Positions 16,060 to 26,031 of a DNA stretch of 52,358 bases are shown one piece after another. Source of the DNA: RGIG6353 sp964558655 (GTDB lineage Bacteria; Bacillota; Clostridia; Oscillospirales; SIG627). Position 1 is the first letter of the stretch, and the number at the start of each line of letters is the position of its first letter. The stretch spans positions 1 through 52,358 of the forward strand of contig CAZLEX010000010.1 of assembly GCA_964558655.1 (NCBI GenBank). The letters are read 5' to 3'. The translations under genes were made by a program, and so were the position numbers. Below the pieces are notes generated by a model. The model was not told the origin of the DNA, searched no databases, and was given only the letters and a program-made list of their open reading frames with translations.

Positions 16060-17976
16060 ATGACCGATACAAAACTTGATTCATATTTATTTCACCAGGG
16101 TACGAATTTTCAGTCCTACAAACTTTTCGGTGCTCACAAAACCGAAAACGGAAAATACCGTTTCGTAACATGGGCACCTAATGCCGACGGTGTGGAAGTT
16201 GTGGGGGATTTCAATTCATGGGGAAGAGAAAACACAAACACATACAGAATGAAAAAAATCAGCGATAAAGGAATATGGGAAATTTTTTGCGAAATTAACT
16301 GCGGTGAAGAATTTTTTTATAAATTTAAAATTTTCAACGATGGCAAAACATTTTTGAAAAGCGATCCGTACGCATTTTTTTCGGAAACCGAAGGCAAGAC
16401 GGCCTCGATATTTTATGAACTAAAAAATTACCTTTGGGAAGACAGTGAGTGGATAAAGTATACCGAAAATCATATTCCCGCATCTCACTCTTCTTCTCTT
16501 CCTATTCCCATGAATATTTACGAAGTACATTTAGGCTCCGTATTAAAAAGTGAAAAGGGAGAATGTTTAAACTACCGCGAATACGCCGATAATCTTGCAC
16601 CGTATCTAAAAAAAATGGGTTATACGCACATTGAACTCCTGCCGATTTTCGAGCACCCGTTCGGAGGATCGTGGGGATATCAGGTAACGGGATACTACGC
16701 ACCCACTTCCCGTTACGGAAAACCTGAGGACTTTAAATATTTCATAAACAAAATGCACATATGCGGTATTGGAGTGATACTTGACTGGGTGCCGGCACAT
16801 TTCCCGAAAGACGAATCCGGACTTGCCGATTTTGACGGGGGAAAATGTTATGAATATCAGGGAAAATGGAAAAGCGAACATCGCAACTGGGGAACAAGAT
16901 GTTTTGATGTCGGGCGTCCCGAAGTGCAATCGTTTTTAATATCAAACGCTGATTTTTGGATTAGAGAATATCATATAGACGCATTGAGAATTGATGCGGT
17001 CGCCTCTATGCTTTACCTTGATTACGACAGAAAAAGCGACGAATGGGTACCGAACACCTACGGGACAAACGAAAATCTCGAAGCGGTAGCCTTTTTCAAA
17101 AAATTAAATTCCTACATTCACAGTGAACACAAAAGGATTATCGTTATAGCCGAAGAATCGACGGAATGGAAGAATGTTACAAGGAAAGAGAACGATTTCG
17201 GTTTGGGATTTGATTTAAAGTGGAATATGGGGTGGATGCACGATACTCTCGACTACTGTTCAAGTAATCCGTATTACCGAAGCAGTATTCACAACAAGCT
17301 GACTTTTTCCCTCCTCTACGCATTCTCGGAACGATTCGTTCTTCCTATTTCACATGATGAAGTTGTGCACGGTAAAAAATCGTTGCTTGACAAATTTTAC
17401 GGTGACTATGAAGAAAAATTTAAAACATTCAGGACATTTTATGCATACATGATGTCTCATCCGGGAAAAAAGATGCTTTTTATGGGGTGCGAATACGGTC
17501 AGTTTTCCGAATGGAATTATGAAAAAAGCCTTGAATGGTTCATGACGGATTTTGAAAGGCACAAACAGTTAAGAGACTTTGTTGCCGAAATGAATAATTT
17601 TTATCTTAAAAATTCGGAATTTTGGGAAAACGATTTTTCCTGGGAAGGTTTTCATTGGATTATATCCGACGATAATGAACAAAATATTATTGTATTCGAA
17701 AGGCTTAATTTGAAAAAAGAAAAAATAATTTGCGTGTTCAATTTTTCTCCGATAAAACGGGAGAATTACCGCATAGGAGCAGACGGCGGCGAATACGATG
17801 AAATATTCACCAGCAATCAAACGAAATTCGGCGATGAAGGATTTTGCAACAAAGCAATCAAATCGGAACAAACAGAATCGCACGGTTATGCCAATTCATT
17901 AAAAATCACAATACCGGGATATACGGCATTATTCCTGAAAAAATCAAAAATAACCAAAAAGCAGGTGACATTATGA
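16060..17976 (+). CDS. glgB: 1,4-alpha-glucan branching enzyme
   Basis: 638 residues, the usual length for bacterial GlgB (GH13_9). The enzyme cuts alpha-1,4 chains and rejoins them as alpha-1,6 branches in glycogen. An N-terminal CBM48 domain (~25-115, VTWAPNADGVEVVGDFNSWG) precedes the barrel, with LLPIFEHPFGGSWGYQVTGY, the nucleophile in ALRIDAVASM (Asp312), the acid/base in IAEEST (Glu365) and the transition-state Asp in SHDEVVHGK. First gene of the glg operon: GAGAGGTG ribosome site, and an ATGA overlap with glgC, so translation is coupled. The last ~15 residues are a Lys-rich tail. Confidence 0.97.
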   Translation: MTDTKLDSYLFHQGTNFQSYKLFGAHKTENGKYRFVTWAPNADGVEVVGDFNSWGRENTNTYRMKKISDKGIWEIFCEINCGEEFFYKFKIFNDGKTFLKSDPYAFFSETEGKTASIFYELKNYLWEDSEWIKYTENHIPASHSSSLPIPMNIYEVHLGSVLKSEKGECLNYREYADNLAPYLKKMGYTHIELLPIFEHPFGGSWGYQVTGYYAPTSRYGKPEDFKYFINKMHICGIGVILDWVPAHFPKDESGLADFDGGKCYEYQGKWKSEHRNWGTRCFDVGRPEVQSFLISNADFWIREYHIDALRIDAVASMLYLDYDRKSDEWVPNTYGTNENLEAVAFFKKLNSYIHSEHKRIIVIAEESTEWKNVTRKENDFGLGFDLKWNMGWMHDTLDYCSSNPYYRSSIHNKLTFSLLYAFSERFVLPISHDEVVHGKKSLLDKFYGDYEEKFKTFRTFYAYMMSHPGKKMLFMGCEYGQFSEWNYEKSLEWFMTDFERHKQLRDFVAEMNNFYLKNSEFWENDFSWEGFHWIISDDNEQNIIVFERLNLKKEKIICVFNFSPIKRENYRIGADGGEYDEIFTSNQTKFGDEGFCNKAIKSEQTESHGYANSLKITIPGYTALFLKKSKITKKQVTL

Positions 17977-19127
17977 AAAGAAAAAAAGAGTGTATTGCAA
18001 TGATACTTGCCGGAGGACAGGGAAACAGACTTAAGGCACTTACGGAAAACGATGCAAAGCCTTCCGTAACATTCGGCGGAAAGTACCGTATTATAGATTT
18101 TACGCTTTCCAATTGCTCAAATTCCGAAATTGATACCATAGGAATATTAACGCAGTATCAGCCGCTTACATTAAACGAATATATCGGAAACGGACAGCCG
18201 TGGGACCTTGACAGAACATTCGGCACAATACAAATACTTCCGCCTTATCAGTCAAAAAGCAGTGACTGGTACAAAGGAACGGCAAATGCAATATATCAGA
18301 ATTTTAATTTTATAGAAAAATTCAATCCCGATTATGTCTTAATACTGTCGGGAGACCATATTTACAAAATGGATTACAGAAAAATGCTCGATCAGCACAA
18401 AAAGCTCAATTCGGCTTGCACGATAGCGGTTAAAGAAGTCAATTTAACCGAAGCAAAGCGTTTCGGAATAATGAGTGTTGACGAAAACTTAAAAGTGACG
18501 AAGTTTGAAGAAAAGCCGGATAATCCGACAAGTACAAACGCCTCTATGGGAATTTATATTTTTTCCTCAGATATACTTAAAAATTATCTTGAAGCGGACG
18601 AACAAAATAAAAATTCGGAAAACGATTTCGGAAAAAACATCATTCCGTCACTGATTGAAAACGGCGAAGCCGTACACGCATTTAAATTCGACGGATATTG
18701 GAAAGATGTGGGGACAATCGACAGTCTGTGGGAAGCAAACATGGATATGTTGGGAGATACTCCCGTATTTTCAACATCAGACCGAACATGGAAAATCTAT
18801 TCGAGAAACTATGCAGAACCTCCGCAATATATAGGCAGTGACGCAAAAATCATCAATTCAAACATCACCGAAGGATGTGAAATCGACGGTTATATAGAAA
18901 ACTGCGTTCTGTCGGAGGGCGTGAAAATTTCAAGAGGTGCAAGAGTTATCGATTCGGTGATATTCGACCATGTAAAAATCATGGAAGGTGCAACGGTAAC
19001 ACATTCGGTTGTTGACAGCAATGCCGAAATCGGCAGAGGTGCAATTGTCGGTTCGGACACTGTTACTGACCCTATTACCATTGTTTGCAAAAATTCAAAA
19101 ATCCCCAGCGGAGCAAAATTCAAATAA
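17973..19127 (+). CDS. glgC: glucose-1-phosphate adenylyltransferase, catalytic subunit
   Basis: 384 residues from the ATG at 17973, which overlaps the glgB stop as ATGA. An earlier in-frame ATG inside glgB is rejected because the family starts just before the nucleotide motif. The enzyme makes ADP-glucose from glucose-1-phosphate and ATP, the committed step of glycogen synthesis. Visible elements are the pyrophosphorylase signature LAGGQGNRL with KPSVTFGGKYRIIDF, the SGDHIYKMDY motif, and GYWKDVGTIDSLWEANMDM. The C-terminus is a left-handed beta-helix of hexapeptide repeats. It is followed nine bases later by its non-catalytic partner glgD, with which it probably forms a heterotetramer as in Bacillus and Geobacillus. 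Confidence 0.97.
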   Translation: MKRKKECIAMILAGGQGNRLKALTENDAKPSVTFGGKYRIIDFTLSNCSNSEIDTIGILTQYQPLTLNEYIGNGQPWDLDRTFGTIQILPPYQSKSSDWYKGTANAIYQNFNFIEKFNPDYVLILSGDHIYKMDYRKMLDQHKKLNSACTIAVKEVNLTEAKRFGIMSVDENLKVTKFEEKPDNPTSTNASMGIYIFSSDILKNYLEADEQNKNSENDFGKNIIPSLIENGEAVHAFKFDGYWKDVGTIDSLWEANMDMLGDTPVFSTSDRTWKIYSRNYAEPPQYIGSDAKIINSNITEGCEIDGYIENCVLSEGVKISRGARVIDSVIFDHVKIMEGATVTHSVVDSNAEIGRGAIVGSDTVTDPITIVCKNSKIPSGAKFK

Positions 19128-19136
19128 GGAGATAAA

Positions 19137-20264
19137 ATGGCTACTTTAGGTATAATCTTTTCAAATCTTCATGACAAAAACATACCGGAACTGACGCGGG
19201 ATAGAACAATGGCATCAGTCCCGTTCGGCTGCCGATACAGGCTTATAGATTTCCCTTTATCCAACATGGCAAACGCCAACATAAATCACATAGGTGTCAT
19301 CACACATTATAATTATTACTCATTGATGAAACACTTATCAACGGGAAAAGAATGGAATTTGGCAAGAAACAATAAAGGTTTAATTCTTTTGCCACCGTTT
19401 GTTTCGGGATATGCCGGTGAAAACAAATCGTTGTACACAACAAGACTTGAAGCAATTAAAAGCATTTCCGATTTTATTTATTCCGCCTCCGAAGAATACA
19501 CGGTAATGAGCGACAGCGATATAATCTGCAATATTGATATTAACGAAATTATAAGACATCACAAAGACAACAAAAACGACATTACCGTTGTAACAAAAAG
19601 AATATTTATACCGAGAGGGCAAAAAAACAATCATGTTACGGTAAAGAGCGATGACGGAATAATATATGAAATTTCAAAAACCCAAAAAGACACGCACGGA
19701 AATGAAAACATAATGATGAATATAACCGTAATAAAAACGGAACTTTTAAAAAGTATAATAACTCAAACAATCGCAACGGGGGAAAAAAGTTTTACGGAAG
19801 ATGTCATAAAAAAAGGTATCACTTCCTACAAAATCGGTGAATATTTATATAACGGTCCGTTTTTGTGCATAGATTCTTTATCGTCATTTTACTGTGCAAA
19901 TATGGAGCTTTTGGAACATGATTTGCAAAAAAATCTGTTTTCCTGCCCTTCCCGTCCGATATACACCAATGTTCACTCCTCTCCCCCAACCCGCTACACG
20001 AACAGTGCGAATGTAAAAAATTCTCTTATTGCCGACGGCTGTAAAATCGAAGGCAATGTAAGGGACTCAATAATTTTTCGAGGCGTAAAAATCGGAAAGG
20101 GTTGTAATATCGAAAACTCTATACTTTTCGAAAATACGCAAATAGGTGCGGGTGCAACGCTTAAATATATCATAACGGAAAAGAATGTTAACATAACCGA
20201 AGGCATAAATCTTTCCGGACATATTAAGAAACCGTTTTTTATAGAAAAAAACACCATTATTTAA
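19137..20264 (+). CDS. glgD: glucose-1-phosphate adenylyltransferase, regulatory subunit
   Basis: 375 residues. Paralogue of GlgC that keeps the fold (VPFGCRYRLIDFPLSNMAN, LLPPF) but opens with GIIFSNLHD instead of the catalytic LAGGxGxRL motif, as expected for GlgD. In Bacillota GlgD raises or tunes the activity of GlgC in a mixed complex. Hexapeptide-type repeats close the protein (IEGNVRDSIIFRGVKIGKGC). GGAG lies five bases before the ATG at 19137. It sits between glgC and glgA, the order seen in B. subtilis glgBCDAP. Confidence 0.93.
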   Translation: MATLGIIFSNLHDKNIPELTRDRTMASVPFGCRYRLIDFPLSNMANANINHIGVITHYNYYSLMKHLSTGKEWNLARNNKGLILLPPFVSGYAGENKSLYTTRLEAIKSISDFIYSASEEYTVMSDSDIICNIDINEIIRHHKDNKNDITVVTKRIFIPRGQKNNHVTVKSDDGIIYEISKTQKDTHGNENIMMNITVIKTELLKSIITQTIATGEKSFTEDVIKKGITSYKIGEYLYNGPFLCIDSLSSFYCANMELLEHDLQKNLFSCPSRPIYTNVHSSPPTRYTNSANVKNSLIADGCKIEGNVRDSIIFRGVKIGKGCNIENSILFENTQIGAGATLKYIITEKNVNITEGINLSGHIKKPFFIEKNTII

Positions 20265-20279
20265 AAATTCGGAGGTTCT

Positions 20280-21704
20280 ATGAAAATATTATTTGCATCA
20301 AGCGAAGCTTTGCCGTTTTTTTCAAGCGGAGGTCTCGGAGATGTTGCCGGAAGTTTGCCAAAAGAGATAAGGAAAGTATCCGGATGCGATATAAGGGTTG
20401 TTTTGCCTTATTACAAATCCGTAAAAGCCACATGGGGTGACAAAATAAAATATCTGACAAATTATACGGTAACACTTGCATGGAGACGCTTATACTGCGG
20501 AGTTTTTTATATGCAATTAAACGGAATAACGCACTATTTTCTTGATAACGAATACTATTTTAAAAGAGATTGCTCATACGGAGATTTTGATGACGGAGAA
20601 AAATTTGCTTTTTTTTCAAAAGCAATTTTGGATATGATGATTGCCGTAAATTTCTTTCCCGATATTTTACACGCAAACGATTGGCAAACATCTCTAAGCA
20701 TACCGTATCTGAAAAAAATATATATCAACGATAACAGATTTGCCAAAATACGCACTGTATTTACGATACACAACATTATGTATCAAGGGCGTTTCGGCAA
20801 AGAAGTTTTTGAGGACATCACGGGGTTACCTGTGTTTTCCAAAGACGATTTAATGCTTGACGGTGACATCAATTATATGAAAGGTGCAATTCAAACAACC
20901 GACACGGTAACTACCGTCAGTACAACTTATATGAACGAACTGTTAAACGGTGAAAATTCACACAATATGGATTCGATTCTCCGCCTCAGAAAAGACAAGT
21001 TTTTCGGGATAATAAACGGCATTGACACGGAATTTTACAACCCTGACAATTCCGATGATGTTTTTCCGTATGAAAACAACTTTGACAAATATAAAGAAAA
21101 AAACAAACTTGCACTGCAGGAAGAACTGTCTCTACCTAAAAACGCAAACATACCGATTATATCCGTGATATCACGCCTTTGCGAACAAAAAGGTTTAAGT
21201 ATTATGAAAAGTGCTCTTGAAAATATACTGAAATATCATGACATACAGCTCGTTGTTTTGGGGAAGGGCGAGTATATGGAGGAAGAATTTTTTAAATATC
21301 TGGAGCGAATATATCCGGATAAAGTTCGTGCAAAAATTCTCTTCGACAAAAATTTATCAAAAAAAATTTATGCGGGAAGTGACATACTGTTAATGCCTTC
21401 GAAAACGGAGCCGTGCGGAATTTCACAAATGATAGCGTGCAGATACGGAACAGTACCGATAGTAAGAGAGACGGGTGGTTTAAAGGACACTGTCATATGT
21501 TACAATCCGTATGACAGAGAAAATTCCTGCGGTTTCAGTTTTTACGATTACAGTTCCGATGTATTGTATGACACGATAATCAGAACTCTTCAGCTGTACA
21601 AAAACCGAATTGAATGGAAAGAATTGACACTGAGAGGAATGAAGAAAGACTTTTCATGGACAAATTCGGCAAAAAAATATATTGAGGTATACAACCGATT
21701 ATGA
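20280..21704 (+). CDS. glgA: glycogen synthase (ADP-glucose, GT5)
   Basis: 474 residues, a standard length for GlgA. Adds glucosyl units from ADP-glucose to growing alpha-1,4 chains. The N-terminal GT-B half opens with KILFASSEALPFFSSGGLGD; the usual KTGGL donor-site motif reads SSGGL here. Further motifs are HANDWQTSL, FTIHNIMYQG, GIINGIDTEFYNP and, in the C-terminal half, MPSKTEPCGISQMIACRYG. Ribosome site CGGAGG precedes the ATG, and the stop overlaps glgP as ATGA. The SSGGL variant is a change at a residue (Lys) that contacts ADP-glucose in the E. coli enzyme; I recall AASGGL-type variants in other Clostridia, so I do not take it as inactivating. Confidence 0.95.
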   Translation: MKILFASSEALPFFSSGGLGDVAGSLPKEIRKVSGCDIRVVLPYYKSVKATWGDKIKYLTNYTVTLAWRRLYCGVFYMQLNGITHYFLDNEYYFKRDCSYGDFDDGEKFAFFSKAILDMMIAVNFFPDILHANDWQTSLSIPYLKKIYINDNRFAKIRTVFTIHNIMYQGRFGKEVFEDITGLPVFSKDDLMLDGDINYMKGAIQTTDTVTTVSTTYMNELLNGENSHNMDSILRLRKDKFFGIINGIDTEFYNPDNSDDVFPYENNFDKYKEKNKLALQEELSLPKNANIPIISVISRLCEQKGLSIMKSALENILKYHDIQLVVLGKGEYMEEEFFKYLERIYPDKVRAKILFDKNLSKKIYAGSDILLMPSKTEPCGISQMIACRYGTVPIVRETGGLKDTVICYNPYDRENSCGFSFYDYSSDVLYDTIIRTLQLYKNRIEWKELTLRGMKKDFSWTNSAKKYIEVYNRL

Positions 21705-24139
21705 ACAAAAAAATTAAAAATTTTACAAAAGAACAAATATGCGAAGCGATTGAAGCAAAATTAACGAAGTTCTACGGTATAAGCAAAGAAGAAGCGTCAA
21801 AAAACTATTATTATAAAGCGTCGGCTCTTGTTTTGCGCGACATAATGCTCGAAATCAGGGCTGATGTAAATAAATCCAACAAAGAATCCGGAAATAAAAC
21901 GGCATATTATCTTTGTATGGAATTCCTCGTAGGCAAAAGTCTTGAATACAATCTCAGAAATTTGGGATTATACGATATTTTTTATGAGGCACTGTCGGAT
22001 TTCGGGATTGAAATTGACGAACTTTTTGAGGAAGAACCGGACGCCGCTTTGGGTAACGGAGGATTGGGAAGGCTTGCCGCCTGCTATATGGATGCCTTGA
22101 CAAATTGCAATTACAATGCCGTCGGTTACACAATAATGTACGAATACGGTTTATTCAAGCAAAAAATAATTGACGGAGAGCAACTCGAATTGCCGGATAT
22201 TTGGGTTCCGGACGGAAGTGTTTGGTTAGTCGCACATCCTTCTCAGTCATGCATTGTAAAATTAGGCGGAAACATTAAGGAATCATGGGATTACGGAAAG
22301 CTGAATATTGTTTACGATAACGCCGAAGAAATCGAAGCTGTACCTTACGATTTAATGATATCCGGAAAAAGCGGCAGGAATGTCAATGTTTTGCGTTTAT
22401 GGAAAGCGAAAAACACAGGCAATTTTGACATGGAATTATTTTCACAAGGCGAATATGTACGGGCAATAGAAAAAAACAGCAATGCGGAAGTTATATCGAA
22501 AGTTTTATATCCTTCCGACAATCACAACGAAGGGAAAACTCTGCGTTTAAGTCAGCAATATTTTCTTGTCAGTGCATCTGTTCAGGATATAATAAAAAGG
22601 CATTTATCAAAATTCGGAACACTTAAAAATTTTTCGCAAAAAAATGCTATTCACATCAATGACACGCATCCGTCTCTTTGTATACCCGAACTTATGAGAA
22701 TTTTTTTGGACGAATACAACTATTCCTGGGAAGACGCATGGGAAATTGTTACCTCTTGTGTATCCTACACCAATCACACTATATTGCCCGAAGCACTTGA
22801 GGTTTGGCGTGAAGAACTTATAAAAATCCGTCTGCCCCGAATTTATACGATAATCAAAGAAATAAATAACAGATTTTGTTCTCTTCTTTGGAATAAATAT
22901 CCGGGAGATTGGAAAAGAATTTCAAAAATGGCTGTTTTGGAAAGCGGAGTGGTCAAAATGGCTAATTTGTGTCTTGCCGCTTCCCGCAAAGTCAACGGAG
23001 TGTCAAAGTTACACACAGAAATATTAAAAAAGAGCGTTTTTCCCGATTTTTACGAAATGTACGAAAACAAATTTATTAATATAACAAACGGTATTGCTCA
23101 CAGAAGATGGCTATGTTGTGCAAATCCGGAACTTTCGCGGTATTTGGACAATTTGATCGGAAGTTCATACAGAGACGACGCTTCGCATCTGTCGGAACTA
23201 ATGAAATATCACGACGATAAAAGTGTTCTTTGTGCACTTGATTCCGTCAAGCAAAACAATAAATTGAAATTCTGTGACTATTATAAAAGGCACAGCGGAT
23301 TTCAAATTTCCCCCGACAGCGTTTTCGATGTTCAGATTAAGCGTATGCACGAATATAAGCGGCAACTTCTGAATGTACTCAACATCATATGGGAATATAT
23401 TCAAATATCCGAAAACCCGAGTGCGAATTTTACACCGATTACTCACATTTTTGCTGCGAAAGCCGCTTCCAATTACTACACTGCCAAAGAAATAATAAAA
23501 CTCATATGGCATTTATCCGAAGAAATTAATTCAAATCCCGTTGCAAAAAGTCGCTTATCGGTAGTATTTTGCGAAAACTATAATGTAAGCGTTGCCGAAA
23601 AATTAATTCCGGCAAGCGAAATAAGCGAACAAATCTCGCTTGCGGGTAAAGAAGCAAGCGGAACGGGAAACATGAAAATGATGATGAACGGTGCCGTAAC
23701 ACTCGGAACTTTAGACGGAGCAAATATAGAAATCGAGGAAGCGGTAGGAAAAGATAACATTTATATTTTCGGACTTAAATCAGCCGAAGTTGATGAGCTG
23801 TGGCGAAGAGGTTACAAATCTTTTGATTTTTACAATGCAAATGAGAAAATCAAATTAATAATCGAAAGATTAAGAAAAGGCTTTAACCGTCAAAGTTTTT
23901 CCAATATTGCCGATTACTTGATAAACAGCGGAAAAATTCCGGACCCTTATATGTGCCTGGCTGATTTTGAACACTATAACGAAGTTAAAGGAAAAGCTGT
24001 ATCCGATTGGAACGACAGAACAAAATGGCAAAAAATGTCGCTGACAAACATCGCTATGTCGGGAAGATTTTCTGCCGACAGAAGTGTGGAAGAATATGCC
24101 AAAAAAATCTGGAACCTTGATAAAACGGAAAATGTATGA
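21701..24139 (+). CDS. glgP: glycogen phosphorylase (GT35)
   Basis: 812 residues. Releases glucose-1-phosphate from glycogen ends using inorganic phosphate and pyridoxal phosphate. The PLP site EASGTGNMKMMMNGAVTLG is intact, with the Schiff-base Lys at ~659. Other family motifs are LGNGGLGRLAACYMDA, NDTHPSL, TNGIAHRRWL and RMHEYKRQ. ATGA overlaps at both ends couple it to glgA and to the following amylase. Having both synthesis and breakdown in one transcript implies that control acts mainly on enzyme activity rather than on separate transcription, as suggested for B. subtilis. Confidence 0.97.
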   Translation: MNKKIKNFTKEQICEAIEAKLTKFYGISKEEASKNYYYKASALVLRDIMLEIRADVNKSNKESGNKTAYYLCMEFLVGKSLEYNLRNLGLYDIFYEALSDFGIEIDELFEEEPDAALGNGGLGRLAACYMDALTNCNYNAVGYTIMYEYGLFKQKIIDGEQLELPDIWVPDGSVWLVAHPSQSCIVKLGGNIKESWDYGKLNIVYDNAEEIEAVPYDLMISGKSGRNVNVLRLWKAKNTGNFDMELFSQGEYVRAIEKNSNAEVISKVLYPSDNHNEGKTLRLSQQYFLVSASVQDIIKRHLSKFGTLKNFSQKNAIHINDTHPSLCIPELMRIFLDEYNYSWEDAWEIVTSCVSYTNHTILPEALEVWREELIKIRLPRIYTIIKEINNRFCSLLWNKYPGDWKRISKMAVLESGVVKMANLCLAASRKVNGVSKLHTEILKKSVFPDFYEMYENKFINITNGIAHRRWLCCANPELSRYLDNLIGSSYRDDASHLSELMKYHDDKSVLCALDSVKQNNKLKFCDYYKRHSGFQISPDSVFDVQIKRMHEYKRQLLNVLNIIWEYIQISENPSANFTPITHIFAAKAASNYYTAKEIIKLIWHLSEEINSNPVAKSRLSVVFCENYNVSVAEKLIPASEISEQISLAGKEASGTGNMKMMMNGAVTLGTLDGANIEIEEAVGKDNIYIFGLKSAEVDELWRRGYKSFDFYNANEKIKLIIERLRKGFNRQSFSNIADYLINSGKIPDPYMCLADFEHYNEVKGKAVSDWNDRTKWQKMSLTNIAMSGRFSADRSVEEYAKKIWNLDKTENV

Positions 24140-26031
24140 AGTATTTTAATTTTGACAAAAGCGGAAAAACAATACTCCTCGAAAAGATAAGAAACGGTGT
24201 CTGTGTAAATTCACTGTCGTGCAAAAGAAACGACTGTTTTTCACTTGAATTAATGATACCACGAGGACTCGGTATTACAGATGTATCAATAGATTTTCAG
24301 GGTAGAAAAGAAAAATTTATATGGAATAATCTATACAAAGAATTTGATGTTTATATATACAATCTTTCGGAATATATATCAAATATCAAAAAGCATTTTA
24401 TTTTTAATATTGAATTAAAAAGCACAGATGAAATTCTGTATCCGAAATCTTTCTCTCAAGGGATAATCGACAAAAAAAGTGTTTATTATTTAACGGATAA
24501 ATTTGAAGAAAGTCACTGTTTCCTTTTCACTGTAAATGAAAAATCCGAAGCATATCTGTTTAAAGGAGCGGTATATCACATTTTCATTGACAGATTTAAC
24601 AAAGTCTCTCCGAGTATCAGGAGCGATTCCGAATTTAATGACGACTGGGAAAACGGAATTCCCGAATTTTCACAAATTCCGGGAGAATTTTTGAAAAACA
24701 ACACTCATTTCGGAGGTACATTCGAAGGAATAGAAGAAAAGCTCGATTATTTGGAAAGCTTATCCGTTGAATGTATATATTTAAGCCCGTTGAACAAAGC
24801 ATTTTCAAATCATAAATATGATGTCGGCTCATATTTTCAAATTGATGAAAACTTCGGCGGTGAGGAAAAATTAAAACATTTAATAAAAAGCTGTCACGAA
24901 AGAAAGATTAAAGTAATTTTTGATTCCGTATTTAACCATACGGGAGACAACAGCGAATATTTTAACAAATTCGGAACATATAATTCCGTAGGGGCTTTTC
25001 AATCTTTAAAATCGGATTATTACGACTGGTACACTTTTAGTAAATATCCGTACGAATATGATGCTTGGTGGGGCATTAAATGCCTGCCCGCCATAAAAAA
25101 AGGAAACCAAAACTTTATGGATTTTGTTTGCAAAAAAGGCGGCGTAATTGATTTCTATATGGAACTCGGTGCAGACGGTCTCAGACTTGATGTTGCCGAT
25201 GAATTGACTGTTAAGTTTATAGAAGAAATAAAAAAAGCCGTAAAAAGAAATAACCGTGAAGCACTGCTTATAGGAGAAGTATGGGAAAACGCAGCAAGAA
25301 AAATTGCATGGAATGAAGAAAAATTTTATTTTGACACGGGTAGGCTTGACTCCGTAACAAATTATCCACTTCTTAAATCTATACTCGACTGCATAAAAAA
25401 CTGCGACACTTCTCCGTTAATAAAAACAATATCGGAATTGTATACGGATTATCCGGAAGAAAACGCATTCCGTCTTTTTAATATTCTGTCAACCCATGAT
25501 ACTTTCCGTGCAATTTCATTCTTAGGAGCAACCCCTCCGAAAGCAAAAAAAGAAAGAGCTGTTTATAAAATGGACGAACAGCAATACGGAAGTTCTCTTA
25601 AAAAAATGAAATTGGCTTCCGCACTTCAAACTATGCTTCCCGGAACGCCGTGCATATACTACGGGGACGAAATAGGAATGGAAGGGCTGGAGGATCCTTT
25701 TAACCGTTTACCGATGAAATGGGCATCTCCCGCAAATGAGTTGCTTGAATGGTATAGAATATTATTAAAAACAAGAAAACAAAACCGCTCTCTTTATGAG
25801 GGCGATTTAAAAATAAAATATTATACAAAAACATTATTTGTGTTTGACAGAGAAAAATCAGGCGAAAGAATAAGAACATTCATAAATTTAAGCGATGAAA
25901 AAATAACTTTTGAAAATTCATTAAGCCGTGATTTAATATCCGGAGAATATTCAAATAAATTTTGTGTAGAACCTATGGACTGCAAAATAATAAAATTTCA
26001 GGATTTTGAAAACATTTTGCCAAGATCATAA
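24136..26031 (+). CDS. GH13 alpha-amylase family glycosidase (neopullulanase/cyclomaltodextrinase-like)
   Basis: 631 residues. An N-terminal beta domain (~1-130) precedes a GH13 barrel with catalytic Asp352 (GLRLDVADEL), Glu381 (IGEVWE) and Asp455 (STHDTFR), plus DSVFNHTGDNS and a closing CIYYGDEIGMEGLEDPFNR. This pattern fits maltogenic amylase/neopullulanase-type enzymes that hydrolyse alpha-1,4 and sometimes alpha-1,6 bonds in short glucans. No signal peptide is present, so it probably acts inside the cell on limit dextrins left by GlgP. It takes the place that a pullulanase or debranching enzyme holds in related operons. Its start overlaps glgP (ATGA) and its last 34 bases overlap the end of radA on the opposite strand, with no visible terminator between. 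Confidence 0.88.
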   Translation: MKYFNFDKSGKTILLEKIRNGVCVNSLSCKRNDCFSLELMIPRGLGITDVSIDFQGRKEKFIWNNLYKEFDVYIYNLSEYISNIKKHFIFNIELKSTDEILYPKSFSQGIIDKKSVYYLTDKFEESHCFLFTVNEKSEAYLFKGAVYHIFIDRFNKVSPSIRSDSEFNDDWENGIPEFSQIPGEFLKNNTHFGGTFEGIEEKLDYLESLSVECIYLSPLNKAFSNHKYDVGSYFQIDENFGGEEKLKHLIKSCHERKIKVIFDSVFNHTGDNSEYFNKFGTYNSVGAFQSLKSDYYDWYTFSKYPYEYDAWWGIKCLPAIKKGNQNFMDFVCKKGGVIDFYMELGADGLRLDVADELTVKFIEEIKKAVKRNNREALLIGEVWENAARKIAWNEEKFYFDTGRLDSVTNYPLLKSILDCIKNCDTSPLIKTISELYTDYPEENAFRLFNILSTHDTFRAISFLGATPPKAKKERAVYKMDEQQYGSSLKKMKLASALQTMLPGTPCIYYGDEIGMEGLEDPFNRLPMKWASPANELLEWYRILLKTRKQNRSLYEGDLKIKYYTKTLFVFDREKSGERIRTFINLSDEKITFENSLSRDLISGEYSNKFCVEPMDCKIIKFQDFENILPRS

